Shown: positions 1 through 9,387 of the stretch, piece by piece
Numbering within the stretch: position 1 is the stretch's first letter
How the letters are laid out: the number at the start of each line of letters is the position of its first letter
Origin: Actinomycetota bacterium
Lineage (GTDB): Bacteria > Actinomycetota > Actinomycetes > S36-B12 > CAIYMF01
Direction: 5' to 3'
Length of the DNA stretch: 64,000 nt
NCBI GenBank assembly: GCA_026393115.1
Contig: JAPLAU010000031.1
Location: 30,259-94,258, forward strand
Position numbers and translations under genes: made by a program
Notes under the pieces: generated by a model
Database searches by the model: none
What the model was told of the DNA's origin: nothing
Seen by the model: the letters and a program-made list of their open reading frames with translations, nothing else

Positions 1-287
1 ACAGCGTCGGCTGACAGAAACAATCGCGCCACCGCATAGTCGTCTTGAAAGGATGCGCTGGCTTCAAGGAAACCCCGCACAATCTCAGTCGGGCTCGCGC
101 CCAGCGCAGGGGGACGAGCGATGACTCGAATGAACTGACTGGCATCGGGTGCGTTGACCGCAGGACCCTCCACCACCGGTCCACTTTCAGGAATGCTGGC
201 GCCGCAGGCTGCCAAGCTCAGAACAACGACACCGACGGCGGCCGCGTGAAGTGCGCGACCCGCCACACCACGTTTAGCGATCACCAC
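1..287 (-). CDS. lpqB: Lipoprotein LpqB, N-terminal part (runs off window)
   Basis: This is the 5' end of the lipoprotein that accompanies MtrAB in actinobacteria; in mycobacteria LpqB interacts with the MtrB sensor and modulates MtrA output. About 95 residues are visible. They start at a GTG (287) preceded by GAGGAGGTG at good spacing, and overlap the mtrB stop by 14 bases, so translation is probably coupled. A short basic N-terminus and hydrophobic stretch end in the lipobox LSLAAC, so the mature protein should be lipid-anchored outside the membrane. The following text (IPESGPV, then RPPALGASPTEIVRGFLEA and DYAVARLFL) matches the conserved start of the LpqB family. The gene leaves the window at position 1, so its sensor-like and propeller domains are not visible. 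Identity is secure from motif plus position. Confidence 0.9.
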   Translation of the reverse strand, partial: MVIAKRGVAGRALHAAAVGVVVLSLAACGASIPESGPVVEGPAVNAPDASQFIRVIARPPALGASPTEIVRGFLEASASFQDDYAVARLFLSADA

Positions 288-1842
288 TGCGCACCTCCTC
301 AGCCTGCTCCATGGGATCAAGCGCAAGAGGGAACGAGCGCACCTCGTCACCAGCGCGACGAGGAAGGGTGAGAACGAAGTTCGAACCACGACCTGGTTCA
401 CCCCACGCCTGCAACCAACCTCCGTGTAGTCGCGCGTCTTCGAGTGCGATCGAAAGCCCCAAACCTGTTCCGCCGACGCTCCGAGCACGCGCCGGGTCAG
501 CGCGCCAGAAGCGGTTGAATACCAAAGCGGTTTCACCCGGTTTCAACCCAACTCCCAGATCACGAACAGCTAGTGCCGCGGCATCATCGTCGCCACCGAC
601 GGTAATCGTGACCGGTCGGCCCACACCGTGCTCGACGGCATTCACCACAAGGTTGCGCACAATTCGTTCAACGCGCCGCGGATCGCATTCGACGCGCACG
701 GGACCAGGCGGCGCTACTAGGACCAGCTCGCTTCCGACCCGATCGGACAAAGGAGTCGCAGCCTTAATGGCGCGACGAGCCAGTGACACGAGATCGATCG
801 CTTCGGCATCCAGCATTGCCGCGCCCGCATCGAATCGGCTGATTTCCAGCAAGTCGGCGAGCAGTAACTCGAAGCGGTCGAGTTGAGTTTGCAGCAACTC
901 GGCCGAGCGCGCCGTCGCCGGATCGAATTCGCCTCGCGATTCGTGCAACACATCGGCAGCCATCCGCACCGTCGTCAGTGGCGTGCGCAGCTCGTGCGAC
1001 ACATCCGAAACGAAGCGTTGTTGAACGCGCGACATTCCTTCGAGTCGGCGAATCTGTTCCTGCAGCGACGCAGCCATCTGGTTGAACGATGTCGCGAGCG
1101 CCGCGAGGTCGTCCTCACCCCGCACGGCCATGCGTTCGGTGAGTTTGCCCGCCTTGAACTGTTCAGCGGTACGGGCGGCCAGTCGCACGGGGCGCACGAC
1201 TTGGCGAGTGAGCAGCCAGGCCAACGCGACCAGACCCAGCACCAGCAGCACTCCGGTCGCGAGTACTGCAGACCGCACGAGGGTCAGGGTGTCCTGCTCT
1301 TGAGTGAGTGGGAACAAGTAGTACAGCTCATAACCGCCGACGCCCGGAACGACCAGGGGAGCACCAACGACAAGCCCCGGAACCGCACGCCCGTCGAGGT
1401 AGCGGATCAGCGTGTACGTCCAGGCTTGCCGGCTCGTGGCGGCGATCGAAATGTGCAGGTCAGCCGGAATGCTTGATTCGGCAATGTTGTTTGTCGCTCG
1501 CTCGGGGGCACCGGCGAGCGGAGGTGCTGAAAGCAGGAGCACTTCATAAAGACCGGCTTGGCCCGCACGCGTGGCGATGGCTGCGACCACCGAGTCGACC
1601 AAGCTCGCCGGTCCGGGAGTCGAGGGACCTGTGTCGGCGGCCGCCAAGATGCGCTGCGCTTCGGCAAGTCCGGCTGTTGCTTCGGTGACCGACGATCGCT
1701 GCTTGGTATCTAGCAATCCCGTAGTCACGCGAGAGAGCAACAGGTAGCCCAGTAACCCCACCACGAGCAGTGACCCCACGAGAGTGGTGGACACCACCCG
1801 CAGGGTCAGTGATCGCCGCCAGAGCGAACGGATACGCCGCAC
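274..1842 (-). CDS. mtrB: Sensor histidine kinase MtrB
   Basis: Membrane sensor kinase of the MtrAB two-component system, which in actinobacteria controls wall metabolism, division and osmotic response. The 522 residues show one membrane helix near residues 14-37, an extracellular sensor of about 150 residues, a second helix near 189-212, a HAMP linker, a HisKA helix pair with the phospho-acceptor His283 in SHELRTPL, and an ATPase domain with N box (NAVEHG), G1 box (DLGVGL), F box (FNRFWRAD) and G2 box (GGTGLGLSI). The start is a GTG 25 bases after the mtrA stop. The order mtrA-mtrB-lpqB is the family standard. Nothing essential is missing; the length is slightly shorter than mycobacterial MtrB because the C-terminal tail is short. 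Confidence 0.95.
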   Translation of the reverse strand: MRRIRSLWRRSLTLRVVSTTLVGSLLVVGLLGYLLLSRVTTGLLDTKQRSSVTEATAGLAEAQRILAAADTGPSTPGPASLVDSVVAAIATRAGQAGLYEVLLLSAPPLAGAPERATNNIAESSIPADLHISIAATSRQAWTYTLIRYLDGRAVPGLVVGAPLVVPGVGGYELYYLFPLTQEQDTLTLVRSAVLATGVLLVLGLVALAWLLTRQVVRPVRLAARTAEQFKAGKLTERMAVRGEDDLAALATSFNQMAASLQEQIRRLEGMSRVQQRFVSDVSHELRTPLTTVRMAADVLHESRGEFDPATARSAELLQTQLDRFELLLADLLEISRFDAGAAMLDAEAIDLVSLARRAIKAATPLSDRVGSELVLVAPPGPVRVECDPRRVERIVRNLVVNAVEHGVGRPVTITVGGDDDAAALAVRDLGVGLKPGETALVFNRFWRADPARARSVGGTGLGLSIALEDARLHGGWLQAWGEPGRGSNFVLTLPRRAGDEVRSFPLALDPMEQAEEVRSGDR

Positions 1843-1867
1843 GGTCAGTCCGGCCGGGGTCCGGTCG

Positions 1868-2554
<687 letters not shown>

Positions 2555-2716
2555 CGTGGCATCAACCTGTCGGGATGCACCCCACACGGTCGAATTCTGT
2601 GCTTCCAGCGCCCAAATTCCCCCACCAGAGGGTGAACCGGGGGGGACTGTCCAAGAGGTAGTCATAGCCCATCAACGCACCGGTGCGAGGGTTCGTTCCA
2701 GCCAGTTCAGTGGCGC

Positions 2717-3505
2717 CTAGACGACGAACAGTCCAGCGACGGCTACGAGATTGTTGACCATATGCGCCACGATTCCTGCGCCGAGACGGCCGGTGCGCTG
2801 CCGGAGGTACCCCAGGATCAGTCCAGTCGCGAAGAGCAGCGGGAACCGAACGGGCTCCAAGTGGAAAGCCGCGAATGCCACTGAAGTCCAGATGGTGACC
2901 CACCACGGATTGACTCCCCGTTTGGCGAGCGCCCCCCAGAACATGCCGCGGAAGCACACTTCCTCAACGATCGGCGCGATGATGCCGACCCCGAGCGCCA
3001 GCAAGAGCAGCGACACCGTGTCGGACTTGAACTGCGTGAGTAGCTCCCCCGCCGACGAGTCGAAGTCTCCGAAGATCTTCTGAGTCACGACGCCGACGGC
3101 GGTGGCCGACACCAGCGCTGCCACTCCCGCCACCAGTCCCCACGGGATGTCCATCTTCCGTAGCGCAAGGCCGAGGTCGAGTACAGCGCCGTTGCCCTTC
3201 CAGCGAGTTACCAGCAGCGGCCAGCCGAGCATCGGAATCCACTGCGCCACCAAGCTGAGCAGGATGACGATCTTTTGCCACGACTGTGACTGTGAATCAA
3301 CCAGCAGGAGCAGCCCGGCGCCGACCGAGAAGACCAGAGCGCCAGCGAGGGTGATCCACGCGTCGCCGAAACCCCACCGCGGGAAGCGCAGCGGAAAGCG
3401 GGCGTGCCACGCATCGGTTGCCGTCGTGGGCGCACCGGGCCATGGCAGCTGATCTGCAACGGGCGCCAGAACCGTCTGGTAGGTCTGCACGACGGGCGGC
3501 GCCAT
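2717..3505 (-). CDS. CPBP family intramembrane metalloprotease
   Basis: Polytopic membrane protein of 262 residues belonging to the CPBP (CAAX protease and bacteriocin-processing, ABI) family. The three family motifs are visible: EEVCFRG near residue 183, FAAFHL near 212 and HMVNN near 249. Their Glu and His residues form the presumed metal-binding active site inside the membrane. At least six hydrophobic segments are apparent, and the N-terminus is proline-rich. The start at 3505 has a GAGGTA ribosome site six bases upstream; the open frame continues upstream to a stop but contains no further start codon. It lies upstream of mtrA on the same strand with 162 bases between. The substrate is unknown; family members process prenylated or secreted peptides or act in stress resistance. 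Confidence 0.88.
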   Translation of the reverse strand: MAPPVVQTYQTVLAPVADQLPWPGAPTTATDAWHARFPLRFPRWGFGDAWITLAGALVFSVGAGLLLLVDSQSQSWQKIVILLSLVAQWIPMLGWPLLVTRWKGNGAVLDLGLALRKMDIPWGLVAGVAALVSATAVGVVTQKIFGDFDSSAGELLTQFKSDTVSLLLLALGVGIIAPIVEEVCFRGMFWGALAKRGVNPWWVTIWTSVAFAAFHLEPVRFPLLFATGLILGYLRQRTGRLGAGIVAHMVNNLVAVAGLFVV

Positions 3506-3857
3506 CGGTACCTCGGGCGGTTGCGGCGGCGGCAGGTTCAGAGGATCGATGATGACCTCACGGAAATTGGGGAACGTTGGGCCAGTCTAAGCGACGATTC
3601 CACGGCAGTTCCGTCGTCGCCACCGTGGGTGCTGGGTACCGAAAAAAGCTGCGACTACTCCCATCGGGGGCACCCAGACGCTCACCTAGCGCGCTCAGGC
3701 GCCCCAGCGTGACGGGCTGGCACGCTCCACTCAAGAAGAATTTGCCGACATGGTCGTCTCCCGGGCCTCAGAAACCGCAAGCACGCCAGATTGCCGAGCT
3801 AGGCGCTCATCTCCGGGCATGACACGGCGCAGTGGGGCGTCCAGGCGCGCTAGGTGA

Positions 3858-3878
3858 GCGCTTGGGGACCCCCGATGC
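3858..3878. repeat. Dispersed 21-bp repeat, copy 1
   Basis: A 21-base element with the core GCTTGGGGACCCCCGATGC (the first two of 21 bases are GC). A second copy lies at 3961-3981, and a third with one change (T for A at the centre) at 9850-9870, in another intergenic region 6 kb away. The centre GGGG-N-CCCC is palindromic. Confidence 0.75.
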
Positions 3879-4003
3879 ATTAGGGAAGAGGTGGGCCCTA
3901 ACCCCCGATGCATCACGGAAGAGGTGGGCCCTAACCCCCGATGCATCACGCAAGAGGTGAGCGCTTGGGGACCCCCGATGCATAACGCAAGAGGTGGGCT
4001 GCC
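3869..4003. repeat. Tandem repeat array, unit about 33 bp, four copies
   Basis: Units begin at 3869, 3902, 3935 and 3972. Each opens with CCCCCGATGCAT, then a few variable bases, then AAGAGGTGGGC or AAGAGGTGAGC. The third unit is 37 bp because it ends with GCGCTTGGGGA instead of CCCTAA. The AGAGGTGGGC part of each unit equals one arm of the adjacent ahcY terminator, so several alternative hairpins could form. Confidence 0.85.
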
Positions 4004-4025
4004 CCCGAAAGGACAGCCCACCTCT
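3990..4025 (-). terminator. Strong hairpin terminator of ahcY
   Basis: A perfect 12-bp inverted repeat (AGAGGTGGGCTG at 3990-4001 with CAGCCCACCTCT at 4014-4025) around a 12-base loop, starting 12 bases after the ahcY stop. There is no long U-tract on the minus strand, which is common for actinobacterial terminators. Confidence 0.75.
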
Positions 4026-4036
4026 GTCTTACAGAC

Positions 4037-5479
4037 TCAGTAGCGGTAGTTCTCCGGCTTGTACGGTCCGGCGACGTCGACACCGAGGTACTCGGCTTGC
4101 ACCTTGCTCAGCTCGGTGAGTTTGACGCCCAGAGCCTCCAGGTGAAGTCGCGCCACCTTCTCGTCGAGGTACTTGGGCAGCGTGTACACACCGAGGGGGT
4201 ACTCGTCGAGCTTGGTGAACAACTCGATCTGCGCCAGCACCTGGTTGGTGAAGGAGTTCGACATCACGAACGACGGGTGACCCGTCGCGTTTCCGAGATT
4301 CAGCAGTCGACCCTCGCTCAGCATGATAATCGACCTGCCGTTGGCAAAGACGAACTCGTCCACCTGCGGCTTGATCGTGGTGCGCTTGATACCCGGAACT
4401 GCCATCAGACCGGCCATGTCGATCTCGTTGTCGAAGTGACCGATGTTGCCAACGATCGCCTGGTGCTTCATCTTGCCCATCTGATCGGCGCTGATCACGT
4501 CGTAGCAGCCGGTGGCAGTGATGAAGATGTCGGCAACCGGAAGCACCTCGTCAAGCGTGGTGACCTGGTAACCGTCCATCGCCGCCTGCATCGCACAGAT
4601 GGGGTCGATCTCGGTAATGATGACGCGCGCACCCTGGCCGCGCAGTGAATCGGCGCTGCCCTTACCAACATCGCCGTAGCCACACACGACAGCGACCTTG
4701 CCACCAATGAGCGTGTCAGTGGCCCGGTTGATTCCGTCAACGAGAGAGTGGCGGCAGCCGTACTTGTTGTCGAATTTACTCTTGGTGACTGAGTCGTTGA
4801 CGTTGATCGCCGGGAAGATCAGCGAGCCATCACGCATCATTTCGTAGAGACGGTGAACGCCTGTCGTCGTCTCTTCGGTGACGCCCTTGATTCCGGCACC
4901 AATGCGGGTCCAACGCTGCGGGTCATCCTTGAGTGACTGCGTGAGAACCGAGAGAACCACCCCGTACTCTTCGGAATCGGCCGTGCTGGGGTTAGGCACA
5001 ACGCCTGCCGCTTCGAACTGCGTGCCCTTGTGAACCAGCATCGTGGCGTCGCCACCGTCGTCGAGAATCATGTTGGGGCCACCACCATCGGGCCACATCA
5101 GCACGCGCTCGGTGCACCACCAGTACTCCTCGAGCGTCTCGCCCTTCCACGCGTACACCGGAACACCCTGGGGGTTCTCGGGAGTGCCGTGGAGGCCGAC
5201 AGCGATGGCCGCTGCGGCGTGATCTTGAGTCGAGAAGATGTTGCACGATGCCCAACGAACTTCGGCACCAAGTTCGACGAGGGTCTCGATCAACACGGCC
5301 GTCTGCACGGTCATGTGCAGTGAGCCAGTGATGCGAGCGCCCTTGAGGGGTTTGCTCTGGCCGAACTCCTCGCGCATCGCCATCAAGCCGGGCATTTCGT
5401 GCTCGGCGAGGCGGATTTCGTTGCGGCCAAATTCAGCCAGTGAAAGATCGGCAACCTTGAAGTCAGGGGCAGCGGACAT
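4037..5479 (-). CDS. ahcY: Adenosylhomocysteinase
   Basis: Cytoplasmic NAD-dependent enzyme that hydrolyses S-adenosylhomocysteine to adenosine and homocysteine, removing the product inhibitor of methyltransferases. The 480 residues are full length for the long bacterial form and carry its roughly 40-residue insertion around 150-190. Visible signatures are [18 protein letters not shown] (catalytic Lys and Asp), the NAD-binding glycine loop [10 protein letters not shown] and the C-terminal KPENYRY. The start is set at the ATG at 5479, which has AAGGAG eight bases upstream; an ATG at 5524 would add 15 unrelated residues and lacks a ribosome site. The 140-base leader was checked for a SAH riboswitch and none was found, although a short perfect hairpin sits at 5562-5577. 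A strong terminator follows. Confidence 0.97.
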   Translation of the reverse strand: MSAAPDFKVADLSLAEFGRNEIRLAEHEMPGLMAMREEFGQSKPLKGARITGSLHMTVQTAVLIETLVELGAEVRWASCNIFSTQDHAAAAIAVGLHGTPENPQGVPVYAWKGETLEEYWWCTERVLMWPDGGGPNMILDDGGDATMLVHKGTQFEAAGVVPNPSTADSEEYGVVLSVLTQSLKDDPQRWTRIGAGIKGVTEETTTGVHRLYEMMRDGSLIFPAINVNDSVTKSKFDNKYGCRHSLVDGINRATDTLIGGKVAVVCGYGDVGKGSADSLRGQGARVIITEIDPICAMQAAMDGYQVTTLDEVLPVADIFITATGCYDVISADQMGKMKHQAIVGNIGHFDNEIDMAGLMAVPGIKRTTIKPQVDEFVFANGRSIIMLSEGRLLNLGNATGHPSFVMSNSFTNQVLAQIELFTKLDEYPLGVYTLPKYLDEKVARLHLEALGVKLTELSKVQAEYLGVDVAGPYKPENYRY

Positions 5480-5619
5480 GCGTGCGAAACTCCTTGTGAT
5501 CGACAGTGGGTCCACGAACGTCACGAGGCTTCGATGGTTCGCTTGGGGGCAGCACGGGGTCTCCGGTGCCCACCGGACAGCATTCTCTCACGATCGGGCC
5601 GATCCGACGACACGGAGCG

Positions 5620-6543
5620 CTACCGGTCAGGAAGCAACCGGTCAAGGTCGGGCTCAAGGTAGATGTAGCGAGCACTCGGAACCGCCGCGCGAATCGACTT
5701 CTCAGCCGCATCAATTGCCGCAGCGATTTCGGCCCCCGTTTCGTCGCGGTCAATGGCGATCTTGGCGGCCACCAGCAACTCGTCGGGACCCACATGCAGC
5801 GTGCGCATGCTGATGACTCGGTTCACGCCGTCAGTGATGAGTAAGGCCGCGGCAATCGCCGCTTCCTCCTCAGGAAGTGCCGACTCGCCGACGAGCATGC
5901 TCGACATCTCAAGGGCAAGGAAGACGGCAATGACGAGCAGGAGGCATCCCACCGCCATGGCGCCCATGCCATCCCACTTGCCATCGCCGGTAACGACAGC
6001 CAGCGAGATACCAATCAGCGCGAAAACAAGACCGAGGAGTGCTCCAGCATCTTCCAACATGATCACGGGAAGTTCGGGCTGTCGCACGTCGCGAATGAAG
6101 CGAACCATCGACCGCGAACCTCGCGAGCGGTTGGCCTCACGAATCGCCGTGCGGAATGAGAACCCTTCAAGGAGGATCGCAATCCCCAGAACGAGAAATG
6201 CGATCCACGCATCCTTCACTTCTTCAGGGTGCTGCCACTTGTGCAAGCCTTCGTAGAGCGAGTACACACCGCCGACGAGGAACAAAATGATGGCCACGAC
6301 GAAGCTGTAGACGTAACGAACTCGGCCGTAGCCGAATTGATGCGTGGTAGTCGCAGTGCGCTTCGACCGCTTGCCACCGATGAGCAACAACACTTGGTTG
6401 CAGGAGTCGGCAACCGAGTGGATCGCCTCCGACAGCATGGAGGACGAGCCGGTGAAGAAAAACGCGATGAACTTGCTGATCGCGATTCCGACATTCGCGG
6501 CCAGCGCAGCAACGACTGCCTTCGTTCCACCTTCGGTACTCAT
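5620..6543 (-). CDS. Cation diffusion facilitator family transporter
   Basis: Membrane transporter of 307 residues resembling the CDF (cation efflux) family, which exports divalent metals such as zinc, cobalt or iron by proton antiport. Five to six hydrophobic segments are visible. The first helices contain SMLSEAIHSVADSCNQ, the family's metal-site signature with His and Asp, and a later helix contains EDAGALLG. The C-terminal 80 residues form a soluble ferredoxin-like domain. It lies between the sugar isomerase gene (nine bases upstream) and ahcY and is transcribed in the same direction. Its presence here parallels the gene order of other actinobacteria. Which metal it moves cannot be read from the sequence. 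Confidence 0.9.
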   Translation of the reverse strand: MSTEGGTKAVVAALAANVGIAISKFIAFFFTGSSSMLSEAIHSVADSCNQVLLLIGGKRSKRTATTTHQFGYGRVRYVYSFVVAIILFLVGGVYSLYEGLHKWQHPEEVKDAWIAFLVLGIAILLEGFSFRTAIREANRSRGSRSMVRFIRDVRQPELPVIMLEDAGALLGLVFALIGISLAVVTGDGKWDGMGAMAVGCLLLVIAVFLALEMSSMLVGESALPEEEAAIAAALLITDGVNRVISMRTLHVGPDELLVAAKIAIDRDETGAEIAAAIDAAEKSIRAAVPSARYIYLEPDLDRLLPDR

Positions 6544-6552
6544 GTCAGGAAC

Positions 6553-7713
6553 CTACTGGCCGAGCCGAGGGTGTGCGCGCGCGGCCAGCCGCTCCTTGAG
6601 TTCCACGATGGGCAAAATCGGGGTCGGGTCGACTCCGAGCGACAGCGCCGCGTAGACCGACGCCCAGTCGGCCACGCCCACCAGGTCAGCGAGTCGCTCG
6701 ACGGGGTGCCCTTCGACCGCTCTGATCGTGCTGACGTTGACCCCGCGTGCGGTGGCGAGATCAACCGCGAGGTCGGCTCGGGCTGCCGTGGGTTCGAGTT
6801 CGGCAGCGTCTCGCAACAACACCAGTCGCATGCGCAACGACGGATCGGGGTCGCTGACCCGATCGCGGAAAATGTCATCGACATCGTCGCCCAGCAGCTG
6901 CGGCGCCTCGAATGCCACCACCTGATTGTGAACGGCCTCAGGCACAGCGCCATGAATCGCAGGAATCTGCGCATTCTCATTGAGTTGGCAGGCGAAGCGA
7001 TAGGCGGCCACGGCGCCCAACTCACCCGAACCCCACAGCAATGGAAGCGACTCGGCCACCGCGAGACCGAGAGTCTTCGCCTCGTTCTCTTCCAGCGGCA
7101 CCTCAACACCGCAGCGTCGAGCGACATCGTCGAGCCGGTCGGCGGCACGCATCAAGGCAGGCTCCGAGCCGCTCACCAGATCAAGACTCTCGCCCACCAT
7201 CAGAAGCGGCGTGAGCAGCGTCCACAGGCTCGCTCGCGGCATGCGGCCCTGGGCATCGACCGCCAGCACCACCGATCCGGAGAACGACTGGGCGAGGCGG
7301 TGCAGGGATGAACCTTCGGCGCCGATCGCTACCAGCCGACTTCCACGACGACCCGCCTCGGCTGCCGATGAGAGTGTTTCTTCGGTCTCTCCACTGCACG
7401 ACACCGCAATGACCACATCGACAGCACCAACCCAGGCTGGAAGCACGCTGTCGTTGATCGCCACCACCGGAATTGCAGCACTTCGCGAGGCGAGGGCGGC
7501 AAGGACGGCGCCGACGATTCCCGATCCGCCCATTCCACACACCACCACTGCACGCGGCCGACCTTCCGAGGCCAATTGAGCAAGTGCCCGTCGATCGAGG
7601 GTGTCGAGGCCGATGCGAACTTGCGCGCCACTGGACGCCACAGCACGCAGCATCAACCCCGGATCGGCCGCCACGAGAGCAACCGGATCATCAAGGATGA
7701 GGTCGTCGGCCAC
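6553..7713 (-). CDS. Bifunctional phosphoglucose/phosphomannose isomerase-type SIS protein
   Basis: Protein of 386 residues with an N-terminal SIS (sugar isomerase) domain, including VVCGMGGSGIVG near residues 57-68 and the phosphate-binding serines SCSGETEETLS near 103-114, plus a C-terminal domain of the bacterial PGI/PMI type. Family members interconvert glucose-6-phosphate or mannose-6-phosphate with fructose-6-phosphate. The actinobacterial group, found beside manB as here, is usually annotated as a mannose-6-phosphate isomerase-like protein, and its true activity is less certain. The start is a GTG four bases after the Trm112-like gene stop, so the two are co-transcribed with manB. Together with ManB and ManC, it could complete a path from fructose-6-phosphate to GDP-mannose. 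Confidence 0.85.
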   Translation of the reverse strand: MADDLILDDPVALVAADPGLMLRAVASSGAQVRIGLDTLDRRALAQLASEGRPRAVVVCGMGGSGIVGAVLAALASRSAAIPVVAINDSVLPAWVGAVDVVIAVSCSGETEETLSSAAEAGRRGSRLVAIGAEGSSLHRLAQSFSGSVVLAVDAQGRMPRASLWTLLTPLLMVGESLDLVSGSEPALMRAADRLDDVARRCGVEVPLEENEAKTLGLAVAESLPLLWGSGELGAVAAYRFACQLNENAQIPAIHGAVPEAVHNQVVAFEAPQLLGDDVDDIFRDRVSDPDPSLRMRLVLLRDAAELEPTAARADLAVDLATARGVNVSTIRAVEGHPVERLADLVGVADWASVYAALSLGVDPTPILPIVELKERLAARAHPRLGQ

Positions 7714-7717
7714 GCAA

Positions 7718-7939
7718 TCACTGCCCTGCGGGGTTACCGACGCCGTTCGGTCCCGCAGTGGCCTCGTCGAGAAGCATCACGGGGATGGCATCGCGCACGG
7801 GGAAACTCGTGCGGCAACGGGTGCAGACCAACGCCGAGGCCGGCTCGTCAACTTCAACCGGTGCGTGGTGTTCGCATGGGCAGGCCAAGATGTCGAGCAG
7901 GATGGGATCGAGCCCAAGCGGACCAATAGAACCACTCAC
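7718..7939 (-). CDS. Trm112 family zinc-ribbon peptide
   Basis: A 73-residue protein of the Trm112 (UPF0434) family. It begins with the typical LDPILLDILACP and has four metal-ligand cysteines (C20 and C22, then C39 and C42 in VCTRC), followed by the conserved FPVRDAIPVML. Eukaryotic Trm112 activates methyltransferases; the role of the short bacterial proteins is poorly defined. It overlaps the end of manB by four bases (ATGA) and precedes the SIS isomerase gene by four bases, a conserved actinobacterial arrangement. It is presumably a small metal-binding partner for a methyltransferase, or a structural helper of this operon; that is inference only. Confidence 0.88.
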   Translation of the reverse strand: MSGSIGPLGLDPILLDILACPCEHHAPVEVDEPASALVCTRCRTSFPVRDAIPVMLLDEATAGPNGVGNPAGQ

Positions 7940-9348
7940 TGCGCGCCTCCGATGACCGACAGCGCCTCATCACGGGCTGCCTGCATGTCTGCTTGCGTGG
8001 CACCTTCGACATTGAGCCGAAGCAATGGCTCGGTGTTGGAGGCCCGCACGTTGAACCACCATGTGCCCGCGTCGACGGTGAGTCCGTCGAGTTCGTCGAG
8101 TTGATATCCGCGCGAGCCAAAGTGTTGACGCACTGCGGCAACCGACGCTGCCGCATCACTGACGACGGTGTTGATTTCACCGCTAGCCACGTAGCGCTCG
8201 TAATCGCCCAGCAGACTCGAGAGCGCGGTTCCGGCTGGGGCTTCCGACAGGGCTGCGAGAGCATGCATCGCAGCGAGCATGCCTGAGTCGGCGTTCCAGA
8301 AATCACTGAAGTAGAAGTGGCCCGAGTGCTCGCCGCCGAAGATAGCGCCAGTGCGTGCCATCTCGGCCTTGATGAACGAGTGACCGACACGAGTGCGCAA
8401 CGGCACTCCTCCGTGCTCGGCCACGATCTCAGGCACCGAGTGCGACGTGATCAAGTTGTGAATGATCGTGGCGCCTGGGTCGCGCGCGAGTTCGCGCACC
8501 GCAATCAGCGCAGTCAGCGTCGACGGGTTCACCACACGCCCGCTTTCATCGACAACGAAACAACGGTCAGCATCACCATCGAAGGCAAGTCCGATGTCAG
8601 CTTTCTCGGCCACCACACGCGCCTGCAAGTCGACAAGGTTTGCCGGCTCGATGGGGTTGGCCTCGTGATTCGGGAAGCTTCCGTCGAGTTCGAAGTACAT
8701 CGGAACAATGTCGAGTGGCAGCGGCGCAAGCCCAGCGGCATCGCCGAGGACCGCGGGAACCGTAAAGCCGCCCATGCCATTGCCGGCATCGATGACGACG
8801 CGCAGCGAGCGACCGGTGAGCGGCACGAGGTCGCGCAGGAACTGTGCGTAGGCCGTGAGCATGTCTTGCTCCGACACCACGCCGGGCTGATCGACTGTCG
8901 GCGCGGGCGAGTCGATCAGACCCGCCGCCAGGAGGTCACGAATCTCACGCAAGCCCGATTCCTGTCCGACCGGAGCAGCGCCCGCACGACACAACTTGAT
9001 TCCGTTGTACTGGGCAGGATTGTGGCTCGCAGTGAACATCGCGCCCGGGAGTCCGAGTGAGCCCGAGGCGAAGTACAGACCGTCGGTTGAGCACAGGCCG
9101 ATCTCAATGACGTTCACTCCCGCGGCCGTGGCTCCGGCAGCAAAGGCAGCAACGAGGTCGGGTCCGCTGGGCCGCATGTCATGTCCCACGACGACAGCCC
9201 CTGGGCCTCCGGCCGCGGTGGTGATTCCTAGGACTTCAACGAATGCGGTGCCGACAGCCCGCGCAATGTCAGAGTCGAGTTGTTGCGGCACAACGCCGCG
9301 GATGTCATAGGCCTTGATGAGGGCATCGAGATCGCGCACAGCCGTCAC
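7936..9348 (-). CDS. manB: Phosphomannomutase/phosphoglucomutase
   Basis: Alpha-D-phosphohexomutase of 470 residues converting mannose-6-phosphate to mannose-1-phosphate, and probably the glucose equivalents, for GDP-mannose and wall glycan synthesis. All four family motifs are visible: the phosphoserine loop TASHNP with Ser108, the metal loop DGDADRC, the sugar-binding GGEHSGH and the phosphate-binding RASNTEP. The track start is a GTG at 9348. A second GTG at 9339 sits seven bases after a TAGTGT element, matching the leaderless pattern seen elsewhere in the window, so the protein may start three codons later. The gene is translationally coupled to the Trm112-like gene downstream. It is distinct from the second, longer mutase at 53880. 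Confidence 0.94.
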   Translation of the reverse strand: MTAVRDLDALIKAYDIRGVVPQQLDSDIARAVGTAFVEVLGITTAAGGPGAVVVGHDMRPSGPDLVAAFAAGATAAGVNVIEIGLCSTDGLYFASGSLGLPGAMFTASHNPAQYNGIKLCRAGAAPVGQESGLREIRDLLAAGLIDSPAPTVDQPGVVSEQDMLTAYAQFLRDLVPLTGRSLRVVIDAGNGMGGFTVPAVLGDAAGLAPLPLDIVPMYFELDGSFPNHEANPIEPANLVDLQARVVAEKADIGLAFDGDADRCFVVDESGRVVNPSTLTALIAVRELARDPGATIIHNLITSHSVPEIVAEHGGVPLRTRVGHSFIKAEMARTGAIFGGEHSGHFYFSDFWNADSGMLAAMHALAALSEAPAGTALSSLLGDYERYVASGEINTVVSDAAASVAAVRQHFGSRGYQLDELDGLTVDAGTWWFNVRASNTEPLLRLNVEGATQADMQAARDEALSVIGGAQ

Positions 9349-9387
9349 ACTAGTCCCGACGGGACGCTCGTGGGTAAGCGCGTCGAC

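Larger units (their letters stand above)
3506..4036. other. Repeat-rich intergenic region downstream of ahcY
   Basis: About 530 bases with no supported gene between ahcY and the CPBP protease gene. It holds the ahcY terminator, a four-unit 33-bp repeat array and an imperfect inverted repeat of about 29 bp (3678-3706 against 3833-3861, sharing GCTCACCTAGCGCGC). Reading frames here translate to repetitive peptide and look non-coding. Confidence 0.7.

Noticed and set aside
3731..4021. 96-residue minus-strand frame with repeated HRGLGPTSS peptide
   Set aside because: It is the translation of the intergenic repeat array plus the ahcY terminator; no ribosome site and no similarity.
5480..5619. Possible SAH or SAM riboswitch before ahcY
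   Set aside because: The conserved SAH riboswitch core and SAM-IV core are absent; only a short hairpin (5562-5577) is present.
6229..7311. 360-residue plus-strand frame
   Set aside because: It is antisense to the cation transporter and isomerase genes and shows no family motif.
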